This document shows positions 14,594-21,282 of a stretch of DNA of 21,920 nucleotides, one piece after another. Below the pieces are notes generated by a model. That model was not told the origin of the DNA. It searched no databases and was given only the letters and a program-made list of their open reading frames with translations. The position numbers were made by a program, and so were the translations under genes. Position 1 is the stretch's first letter. The number at the start of each line of letters is the position of its first letter. The DNA is from Proteobacteria bacterium UBA5122 (GTDB lineage Bacteria; Pseudomonadota; Gammaproteobacteria; Tenderiales; Tenderiaceae): assembly GCA_002415485.1 (NCBI GenBank), contig DHYU01000049.1, forward strand, positions 50,581-72,500, read 5' to 3'.

Positions 14594-15175
14594 ATGAAGT
14601 ATTTGTTAACTCTGACACTCACCGGCTGCATGGCACTGGCCTCGTTCAGTGCCATCGCCGCCGATAAAGACGGCCGCTTCGCCATCAAGGGTGTAGGTGT
14701 CGCCAAGTGCAGTCAGTTTGTTGAGCATGTCAAACAAAGCAAAAACCTGGCCGAGTTTGGCGGCTGGATCTCGGGTTATCTGTCCGCCATGAACCGCATG
14801 CAGGATAAAACCTACGACCTCGCCCCATGGCAGGATACGCAGATGCTGGTACTCGGCATCGCCACCTTCTGCCAACAAAACCCCGATGCCCAGGTACATC
14901 TGGCAGTGGCCACGATGGCGAAAAGCATGGAGGCCGAACGCATCAAGGCACATGAAAGCCTAATGGCACTCAAGCAAGGGGATAAGGTCGAGCTGATCTA
15001 CCGCTCCGTACTCAAGACCGTGCAAACCAAACTCAAAGCCAAAGGCTACAAAATCACCACCGACGGCGTGTACGGCACCAGCACCCAGGAAGCACTCAAG
15101 GCCTTTCAGCGTTCGAAAAAACTCGAAGCCACCGGCCTGCCTGATGCCATTACCATTCAGCAGTTGATGTACTAA
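14594..15175 (+). CDS. Exported protein with a C-terminal peptidoglycan-binding domain
   Basis: A 193-residue periplasmic protein. ATG 14594 is preceded by GGGAG and a signal peptide (MKYLLTLTLTGCMALASFSAIAA, cleavage after about residue 23). The middle part (about 30-115) is helical with two cysteines, C39 and C93, likely forming a disulphide. Its pattern (KCSQFVEHVKQ...GWISGYLSAMNRM...LGIATFCQQNPDAQVHLAV) resembles small HdeA/Rap1a-like periplasmic helical domains. The C-terminal part (about 133-193: VLKTVQTKLKAKGYKITTDGVYGTSTQEALKAFQRSKKLEATGLPDAITIQQLM) is a PG_binding_1 domain that attaches to the cell wall. It follows the PEP-CTERM gene by 32 nt and ends before a shared-type terminator, so the two may be co-transcribed. 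No catalytic domain is present. Confidence 0.85.
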   Translation: MKYLLTLTLTGCMALASFSAIAADKDGRFAIKGVGVAKCSQFVEHVKQSKNLAEFGGWISGYLSAMNRMQDKTYDLAPWQDTQMLVLGIATFCQQNPDAQVHLAVATMAKSMEAERIKAHESLMALKQGDKVELIYRSVLKTVQTKLKAKGYKITTDGVYGTSTQEALKAFQRSKKLEATGLPDAITIQQLMY

Positions 15176-15231
15176 GGCGGAATCACCCCATCATCTCAGC
15201 AATGCTCTAATCATCCATCATCAAGAACAAC

Positions 15232-15269
15232 ACGGGCGACAGAATCATCTGTCGCCCGTTTTTGTTTTT
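15232..15269 (+). terminator. Rho-independent terminator, near-copy of the one at 10815
   Basis: A perfect 12-bp stem ACGGGCGACAGA (15232-15243) / TCTGTCGCCCGT (15248-15259) with a 4-nt loop, then TTTTGTTTTT. It ends the transcript from the gene at 14594 and abuts the integrase remnant. Confidence 0.93.
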
Positions 15270-15289
15270 GGGGCTTAGACACTCAACAG

Positions 15290-15784
15290 CGCATGAGGCC
15301 GCCCACCCGGACAGGGCAAGAAGCTGGCGTGATGCCGTGGTGCGTTATCTGATTGAGAGCAGTGACAAGAAAACACTCTCGGACGATAAAGACCACTTGC
15401 GTAAACTTGATCCCTATCTCGGTAATAAACTGCTGCGGGAAATCTCGATGGATGTCCTATGGCCGATTATTCACCAGCGTAAAGATGAAGATGGTGTGCA
15501 AAACGCCACCATCAATCGAGCGCTTGAGATTGTCCGGCGGATTCTGCACTTGGCCCGTGATGAATGGAATTGGTTACAACGGTTTCCGAAGATTCGGATG
15601 CTCAAAGAGCCTAAGCGACGGATACGCTTTTTAACACGGGAAGAAGCTGACAATCTCCTTTATGGACCTCAAAGCCGCCAGCGAACTGCTAGGCCACACA
15701 CAGGTCAGCACAACAGATCGCTACCACCGCCTAAAGGGGCAGTTTGTAAAGCCTCATAGGCTCGGCAAAAACGACAAGAAATAA
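15290..15784 (+). pseudogene. Tyrosine recombinase (phage/island integrase) remnant
   Basis: A broken integrase. The left part (about 15310-15660) reads SWRDAVVRYLIESSDKKTLSDDKDHLRKLDPYLGNKLLREI...ATINRALEIVRRILHLARDEWNWL...KIRMLKEPKRRIRFLTREEADNLL, the core-binding domain and the start of the catalytic domain. The frame then jumps by one: from 15662 the frame reads MDLKAASELLGHTQVSTTDRYHRLKGQF, the recombinase C-terminus with the LLGH box and the catalytic tyrosine context, stopping at 15784. About 100 residues carrying the first catalytic Arg and the Lys/H-x-x-R boxes are missing at the junction, and the N-terminus is gone. It is therefore inactive. Its position at the edge of the restriction locus marks an old insertion boundary. 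Confidence 0.88.
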
Positions 15785-15847
15785 AGCACCCAAGACTAAA
15801 CCTGCTCTACAACTTCCAAGAAGATGAAAATGTCGTGGTGGGCCAAT

Positions 15848-16981
15848 TTAATCAATCAAAAGCTTAACCTGGTAGCGGGTACTCCGCCCCCCACCCGGTA
15901 ACTTTTCTATACACCCCTTGGCCAGTAAATCAGCCAAGTGACGGGTGGCAGTCGCTTTACTTACTTTAGCCACGCTTTGATATTGTGAGGCACTGATTCC
16001 TTGCTCAAAGTTACCCTCCCCCCCTTCAAGCAAACGGTTCAAAACTTTGGTTTGCTCAGGCAACAAACCAGCGTCATGGAAACGCTGCCAAAAACGAGTT
16101 TTCGCTAGGGTGCGGTCTATTTTGTCGAGTGATACTTGTAAGGTGCTATCCAAGCTTTGAAGAAACCACACCAGCCAAGCAGTGACATCCAGCCCACCCC
16201 GCTGGGTTTGCTCCAATATCTGATAATAGCCTTTGCGCTGTTCAAGTATCGCAGCAGACATTGAATAGAGGCGGATGCTTTGGCTATCGGCCTGCGCCAA
16301 AGCTCGATCCGTTAAGGCGCGGGTGATGCGCCCATTACCATCATCAAACGGGTGCAAGGTAATCAACCATAAATGACAAATAGCCGCCCGCAATAAAGGG
16401 TCAAGAGAAGCGTCCCCCCAGCTTTGGTTAAACCACTGAACAAACTTAGCCAGTTCACCAGTCAACACCGCACAGGGCGGCGCTTCAAAATGCACCGTAG
16501 GCCGATCAACACGCCCTGACACCACTTGCATGGGGTCATCCCCCCGCAACTGTCCCACAGCAACGCTGGCCACTGAAAACGCATCTTCGGGGAATAGCCA
16601 GCTATGCCACTGAAATAACTTTTCGACGCTAAGTGGCTCGTCTAAATGACCCACCGCATCCAGCATCAAGTCCGCCAAACCTTCCGACCGGCTAGACGTA
16701 GGATAAGCCGCCTCACCCACCCCCAAGCGCATAGCCAAAGAAGAACGCACCGACGCCACGTTCAACTGCTCGCCCTCTATCGCGGATGAGGTAACAATAT
16801 TCTCCAGCAAGGTATCCAGCGCCGCCGCTGAAGCCTCACCAGACACCGCCCCCGCCTTACCCAGCAACACACCCAGCTCCAGGCGCACATCACGTAACAA
16901 CGGCAACACAAGCCCATCATCCCATTGAAAATGGGGCCACTGGGAATGCTGCCATATCCAAGATGGTGGGGGTAAACTCAC
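15848..16981 (-). CDS. Fic-family (AMPylase-type) protein with DUF4172-like N-terminus and winged-helix C-terminus
   Basis: A 377-residue cytosolic Fic protein; the family transfers AMP (or other nucleotides) to target hydroxyls. GTG 16981 is the start, with AGGAG 11 nt upstream and the usual family opening WIWQHSQWPHFQWD. The inhibitory motif SSAIEG (residues 65-70; pattern S/T-x3-E-G/N) lies N-terminal to the Fic core, so this is a class II, self-inhibited Fic. The active site HPFDDGNGRITR (210-221) is fully canonical, so activity is expected once de-repressed. The C-terminal 70 residues (about 310-377, ISASQYQSVAKVSKATATRHLADLLAKGCIEKLPGGGRSTRYQV) form a winged helix with a beta-wing, suggesting DNA binding. 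A tandem half-site array lies directly upstream (16999-17077), so autoregulation is plausible. It follows hsdR in the same direction after about 210 nt. Confidence 0.93.
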   Translation of the reverse strand: MSLPPPSWIWQHSQWPHFQWDDGLVLPLLRDVRLELGVLLGKAGAVSGEASAAALDTLLENIVTSSAIEGEQLNVASVRSSLAMRLGVGEAAYPTSSRSEGLADLMLDAVGHLDEPLSVEKLFQWHSWLFPEDAFSVASVAVGQLRGDDPMQVVSGRVDRPTVHFEAPPCAVLTGELAKFVQWFNQSWGDASLDPLLRAAICHLWLITLHPFDDGNGRITRALTDRALAQADSQSIRLYSMSAAILEQRKGYYQILEQTQRGGLDVTAWLVWFLQSLDSTLQVSLDKIDRTLAKTRFWQRFHDAGLLPEQTKVLNRLLEGGEGNFEQGISASQYQSVAKVSKATATRHLADLLAKGCIEKLPGGGRSTRYQVKLLID

Positions 16982-16998
16982 TAAAACAGGCTCCTATT

Positions 16999-17077
16999 TG
17001 AGCCGATTAGACAATCTATTCGGCTCACCATATAAGCCTAATAATAGGTTTATTCGGCTCATGCCACAAGCCTAATC
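16999..17077 (-). promoter_or_regulatory. Tandem operator-like array upstream of the fic gene (34-nt period)
   Basis: There are five copies of an 11-nt motif, consensus about TRAGCCKAWTA. They are TGAGCCGATTA (16999, plus), TATTCGGCTCA (17017, minus copy), TAAGCCTAATA (17033, plus), TATTCGGCTCA (17051, minus copy) and CAAGCCTAATC (17067, plus). Start-to-start distances of like copies are all 34 nt (16999-17033-17067; 17017-17051), giving two 29-bp dyads plus one half. The array lies 18-96 nt upstream of the GTG start, where promoter and operator are expected. Confidence 0.72.
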
Positions 17078-17193
17078 GCGTTTAAACAACAACTCAAATG
17101 CACAAAAGACTGGAAAATAGAGAATACTCGGGCCAAGAATTACCCACCAACCCCCCTCAAGAAAAACCTAAACAGTTAAAATCTTAGCTAAAA

Positions 17194-20100
17194 TTAAATT
17201 GCACCCCCGACCCCTTTAAACTTCTCAACAAAAGCGGCTATTTTCTGAAACACGCTCTGCTTCTTGGCTAGGTATTGAGGATTCAGCGGGCTCATCTTCG
17301 GTAGGATGCTATTAAGCTCGGTACCGCTATCACTGGCATACTCGCGCTTTATTGAGGTGAGGATATACCGCTTAGCCGCTTCTTCATTCAACTTTTCATC
17401 AGCGATTAGCTCTTCAGCTTCACGCTTCTGCTCTGCTTGTGCAAAAGCATAGAAGGCTTCCATCACACTGGCTTTATCATCTAGCTGGTCAAGGTCGGTT
17501 TTGTTAATGAAGTCGACCAACAGACTCTCTTTTGCACGATGCCCCAGGCTGGCACGAATAAACCGGCGCATTTCTTCAACCAGGTCGGCTTTACTCTTGG
17601 TCTTCTTGTTATGCTCAAAAATCAATTCCAGAATGTAGTCCAGATTGATCTCCTGAGATTTGAGCAGATCGACCTCAAACACCACATCATCCCAATCGAT
17701 AGTGGAAGCCTCTTTTTGTTCTGCCGCTTTTTCTCGACGCAGCCAATCACGAATATCGTTATAGGTAGAGCGATAATCTTGAATTTTACGTTCGGCAGGA
17801 ATGCGAATGGTTTGCAGAGTGGCTAGCTCTTCATCGTTCAAGTAGTGTTCGCTTTTGAATGCTTCAACCGCTTCCACATCGTTCATATCAATGCTTTGCA
17901 AAGCTTTCAGGCTGGCGAATTCATCATAGTTTTGTAGCACGTTTTCAACGCGTAAATACTCACCAAAGAGTTTAGCGAAGGCTTTTTTATCCGATTCTTT
18001 TTCAATCGATTCGGGATTGGGGAAGCATTGCTCCAGCTCGCTGACCACTTCCATAAAGCCACGCCGCGCTTCACCTGTCACTACATCGGTAAAGCCTTCC
18101 ATGTACTCTTTATAGCTCTTCTCCAGCACCACGTTTTTAGTGTTTTTATCACCAAACAGGGTAATGGCATCGATGGTGGCCTGTTCCAGGTCACGAAAGG
18201 TAACGATATTGCCAAAGGTCTTGGTGGCATCAAAAATGCGGTTGGTGCGCGAATAGGCTTGCATCAAGCCGTGGTAACGCAGGTTCTTGTCGACAAACAA
18301 GGTATTCAGCGTGGGGGCATCAAAGCCGGTGAGGAACATGCCCACCACAATCAGCAGGTCAATTTCCTTGGCCTTAACCTGTTTGGCCAGATCGCGGTAA
18401 TAGTTCTGGAAGCCATTGCTATCCACGCTAAAGTTGGTCTTGAACAGTGCGTTGTAGTCATCGATGGCCGCGCTCAAAAACTCTTTGGCGCTGCTGTTCA
18501 TGGCAGAGACATCAAAGCTCTCGTCCTGAATCTCTCCGACCGCTTCCTGTTCTTCATTGGCCGCAAAGGAGAAGATGGTGGCCACCCGCAACGGCTTGTC
18601 GCTCCCCTTTTGTAATTCCCTAAAGGACTCATAGTACAGCTTGGCTGCGTCCACACTACTGACCGCAAACATGGCATTAAACCCCTTATTGCCTGCTTGC
18701 AGGCGGTGGGTCTTTTGCCTGAAGTTGTTCAGGATGTACTGGGTGATCTCACGGATACGGTCAGGGTGCAGCAAGGCCTGCTTGTTTTCTGCTGCGGTGA
18801 GCTTCTTCTCATCCTGCTCGCTCTCTATCGCCTTAAACTGGGGCCGCACATCGTTGTAGTCCACCTTGAACTTCAACACCTTCTCATCACGGATGGCATC
18901 GGTGATTACATAGGAATGCAGCTCACGGCCAAACACGCTGGCGGTGGTCTCCGCACCCAAGGCGTTTTGCGGGAAGATGGGGGTGCCGGTGAAACCGAAC
19001 TGATAGAATCTCTTAAACTTTTTGTTGAGGTTTTTCTGTGCCTCACCAAACTGGCTGCGATGGCATTCATCAAAAATAAACACCACCTGCTTGCCATAGA
19101 TAGGCAAGTCGCTCTCACTCTTCATCAGATTGTTGAGCTTCTGGATGGTGGTGACAATAATTTTATTGTCATCATTACTCAGATTACGCTTGAGGCCAGC
19201 TGTGTTTTCGGAGCCATTGACGCTATCGGGTGAAAAGCGTTTGTACTCTCTCATGGTCTGATAATCCAGATCCTTACGATCCACCACGAAGAACACCTTA
19301 TCGATAAACTCCAGCTCAGTGGCTAATCGCGCTGCCTTGAAACTGGTCAAGGTCTTGCCCGATCCGGTGGTATGCCAGACAAAACCACCGCTTTCCGGGT
19401 TAGCCCAGTTTTTAGCCTCGTAGGAGCTTTTCACCTTCCATAGAATGCGCTCGGTCGCGGCAATCTGATATGGGCGCATTACCAGCAGGGTATTGCTGAC
19501 ATCAAACACTGAGTAGTGCAGCAGCACATTGAGCAGGGTGTTTTTCTGGAAGAAGGTGGCCGTGAAGTCTTTCAGGTCTTTGATCAGGCTGTTATCAGCC
19601 TTCGCCCAATTCATGGTGAAGTCAAAGCTGTTTTTATTCCGCTGGGTGGTATTGGCGAAATAGCGGCTATCGGTGCCGTTTGAGATCACAAACAGCTGCA
19701 AATACTTATACAGCGAGTGCTCGCTATTAAAGCTCTCTTTGCTGTAGCGGTGCACCTGATTAAAGGCCTCACGTATCGCCACACCCCGCTTCTTCAGCTC
19801 AACCTGCACCAGGGGCAGGCCATTGATCAGGATGGTTACATCGTAGCGGTTGGCATGGCTGCCGGTTTGCTCAAACTGTTTGATCACCTGGCATTTATTA
19901 CGGGCAATGTTTTTCTTGTCTACCAGGTAGATATTCTGGATATGACCATCATCAAAGACAAAATCGTGGATATAGTCATCATGTATCTTGCGGGTTTTGT
20001 CGATGATGGTGTCACTGGGTTTATCCAGATAGGTTTCCACAAAGCGCGCCCACTCGCCTTCTGAAAATTTCACGTTATTCAGGGTTTGCAGCTGTACCCG

Positions 20101-20292
20101 CACATTGGCCAGCATTTCTACTGGTGTGTTTAAGGTGGGAACAAACTCATAGCCTTGATTCTGTAAATCCTCAACTAGCTCCCTCTCCAAGTCGCTTTCG
20201 CTTTGGTAGCTCTCGGCAACCTGCCATTCCTTGGTGTATTTATCCAGAACGATGAAGTTTTTCGATTCGGCGATGGTTTTGTAGTCCGTCAC
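17194..20292 (-). CDS. hsdR: Type I restriction enzyme R subunit (type IC, EcoR124I-like)
   Basis: The motor and nuclease subunit of a type I restriction-modification enzyme; with HsdM and HsdS it translocates unmodified DNA using ATP and cuts it. I chose GTG 20292 (1032 residues): GGGAGG precedes it by 7 nt, and with this start key residues fall at the same numbers I recall for EcoR124I HsdR. These are nuclease D151, E165 and K167 (YDVTILINGLPLVQVELKK), Walker A GSGKT with K313 and DECH-type FDECHR with D408. Further helicase motifs are FGFTGTPIF, VVGMFLTGFDAPTLNTLFVDK and LMQAYSRTNR. The C-terminus (LSPLNPQYLAKKQSVFQKI...EKFKGVGGAI) also matches the type IC family. It is full length with no frameshift. 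Its start overlaps the stop of the upstream Fic gene (GTGA), so translation is coupled to it. Lower GC than the left half of the window. Confidence 0.97.
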   Translation of the reverse strand: MTDYKTIAESKNFIVLDKYTKEWQVAESYQSESDLERELVEDLQNQGYEFVPTLNTPVEMLANVRVQLQTLNNVKFSEGEWARFVETYLDKPSDTIIDKTRKIHDDYIHDFVFDDGHIQNIYLVDKKNIARNKCQVIKQFEQTGSHANRYDVTILINGLPLVQVELKKRGVAIREAFNQVHRYSKESFNSEHSLYKYLQLFVISNGTDSRYFANTTQRNKNSFDFTMNWAKADNSLIKDLKDFTATFFQKNTLLNVLLHYSVFDVSNTLLVMRPYQIAATERILWKVKSSYEAKNWANPESGGFVWHTTGSGKTLTSFKAARLATELEFIDKVFFVVDRKDLDYQTMREYKRFSPDSVNGSENTAGLKRNLSNDDNKIIVTTIQKLNNLMKSESDLPIYGKQVVFIFDECHRSQFGEAQKNLNKKFKRFYQFGFTGTPIFPQNALGAETTASVFGRELHSYVITDAIRDEKVLKFKVDYNDVRPQFKAIESEQDEKKLTAAENKQALLHPDRIREITQYILNNFRQKTHRLQAGNKGFNAMFAVSSVDAAKLYYESFRELQKGSDKPLRVATIFSFAANEEQEAVGEIQDESFDVSAMNSSAKEFLSAAIDDYNALFKTNFSVDSNGFQNYYRDLAKQVKAKEIDLLIVVGMFLTGFDAPTLNTLFVDKNLRYHGLMQAYSRTNRIFDATKTFGNIVTFRDLEQATIDAITLFGDKNTKNVVLEKSYKEYMEGFTDVVTGEARRGFMEVVSELEQCFPNPESIEKESDKKAFAKLFGEYLRVENVLQNYDEFASLKALQSIDMNDVEAVEAFKSEHYLNDEELATLQTIRIPAERKIQDYRSTYNDIRDWLRREKAAEQKEASTIDWDDVVFEVDLLKSQEINLDYILELIFEHNKKTKSKADLVEEMRRFIRASLGHRAKESLLVDFINKTDLDQLDDKASVMEAFYAFAQAEQKREAEELIADEKLNEEAAKRYILTSIKREYASDSGTELNSILPKMSPLNPQYLAKKQSVFQKIAAFVEKFKGVGGAI

Positions 20293-21278
20293 AGCTGTAC
20301 CTCCCAATGGCCGGTTTTATCAGAACCGATCCGTTTAATTGTGCCTGCTTGCTGCAACTTGGCTAACGCACGGCCAATGGTGCGCAGGTCTTTGCCGATC
20401 ACATCGGCCAGCTGCTGGCGTGTCAGCGCAGGGTTCGCGGCCAGTAACGCCATAATCGCATCGTTGGTTTTGAGCCCGGCGACATCAACCAGCCCATTTA
20501 CAGGGGCGTTTACAAGGGCGTTTGCAGGGGCGTTTTGAGCCAAGGTTTGGGCAATGACCGACAACATGAAATGAACAAACGGGGTGCTATCGGCCTGCTG
20601 ATCGGCCGCTTCAAGGGCCTGGTAGTAGCGCTGCTGATTGTCTTTAATCACACTTTCCAGCGGCAGCGACAAAAACAGCGGATGCCATTGCGACAAAATC
20701 AGGGTTTGCCACAAGCGGCCCATGCGGCCATTGCCATCGCTAAACGGGTGGATAAACTCAAATTCGTAATGAAACACGCTGCTGGTAATCAACGGATGAT
20801 CTTTGGCCTGGGTTAACCACTGGATCAACTCAGCCATCAGGCCCGACACCTGATGCGCGGGGGGCGCAACATGGTGCACCGCCTTGCCTTTCTGGATGCC
20901 CACCGCCTTGTCACGAAATCGACCTGCATTGACCAGAATATCCGACATCATCAAGCCGTGCGCGGCGAGCAAATCATCGATGCTGTCCGGCGTCCAGGTG
21001 GGCAGGGCATCATAGGCCACAATCGCGCCTTTCACTTCCGCCAGTTCGCGCACACTGCCCAGCACCGGCTTACCGTCAAGGATCGCCGTGATCTGTTCTT
21101 CGGTGAGCGTATTGCCTTCAATCGCCAGCGTGCCGGTAATGGTTTTGATGCGGTTTTGCTTGCGCAGCTGCGGCGAGCTGTTTAACACACTGGCATCCAG
21201 CCTGCCCACCTGCTGGCTGATATCGGCCACCAGATTCAAAATGTCGCTGGTAATGGTGAAAGGCGGCTGGTAAGGCAT
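20289..21278 (-). CDS. Fic-family protein embedded in the type IC restriction operon
   Basis: A 329-residue Fic protein with a C-terminal winged helix. ATG 21278, with AAGGAG 12 nt upstream, gives the family opening MPYQPPFTIT. The N-terminal inhibitory motif TLAIEG (50-55, T-x3-E-G) precedes the core. The active-site loop HPFSDGNGRMGR (177-188) has the catalytic His, acidic residue and both arginines. A linker of four tetrapeptide units NAPA-NALV-NAPV-NGLV (249-264) joins the core to a winged helix (about 268-329, LTRQQLADVIGKDLRTIGRALAKLQQAGTIKRIG). It starts 4 nt after the hsdS stop and its own stop overlaps the hsdR start, so it is a true operon member rather than a passenger. Expected chemistry is AMPylation of an unknown target. 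A regulatory or host-guarding role tied to restriction is inference. Confidence 0.94.
   Translation of the reverse strand: MPYQPPFTITSDILNLVADISQQVGRLDASVLNSSPQLRKQNRIKTITGTLAIEGNTLTEEQITAILDGKPVLGSVRELAEVKGAIVAYDALPTWTPDSIDDLLAAHGLMMSDILVNAGRFRDKAVGIQKGKAVHHVAPPAHQVSGLMAELIQWLTQAKDHPLITSSVFHYEFEFIHPFSDGNGRMGRLWQTLILSQWHPLFLSLPLESVIKDNQQRYYQALEAADQQADSTPFVHFMLSVIAQTLAQNAPANALVNAPVNGLVDVAGLKTNDAIMALLAANPALTRQQLADVIGKDLRTIGRALAKLQQAGTIKRIGSDKTGHWEVQL
20489..20536 (-). repeat. In-frame 12-nt tandem repeat in the fic linker
   Basis: On the plus strand the units are CAGGGGCGTTTA (20501-20512), CAAGGGCGTTTG (20513-20524) and CAGGGGCGTTTT (20525-20536), plus a worn fourth unit CCAGCCCATTTA (20489-20500). 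Each encodes one tetrapeptide of the linker between the catalytic and DNA-binding domains. Unit gain or loss would change linker length without shifting the frame. Confidence 0.8.
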
Positions 21279-21282
21279 GACG

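Noticed and set aside
16999..17077. CRISPR-like array
   Set aside because: Only two 34-nt units, each internally palindromic with diverged sequence and no spacers. It fits an operator array instead.
18028..18615. Long plus-strand open frames opposite hsdR and fic (for example 18028-18615, 18697-19233)
   Set aside because: Shadows of well-identified minus-strand genes, with no independent start signals or recognisable domains.
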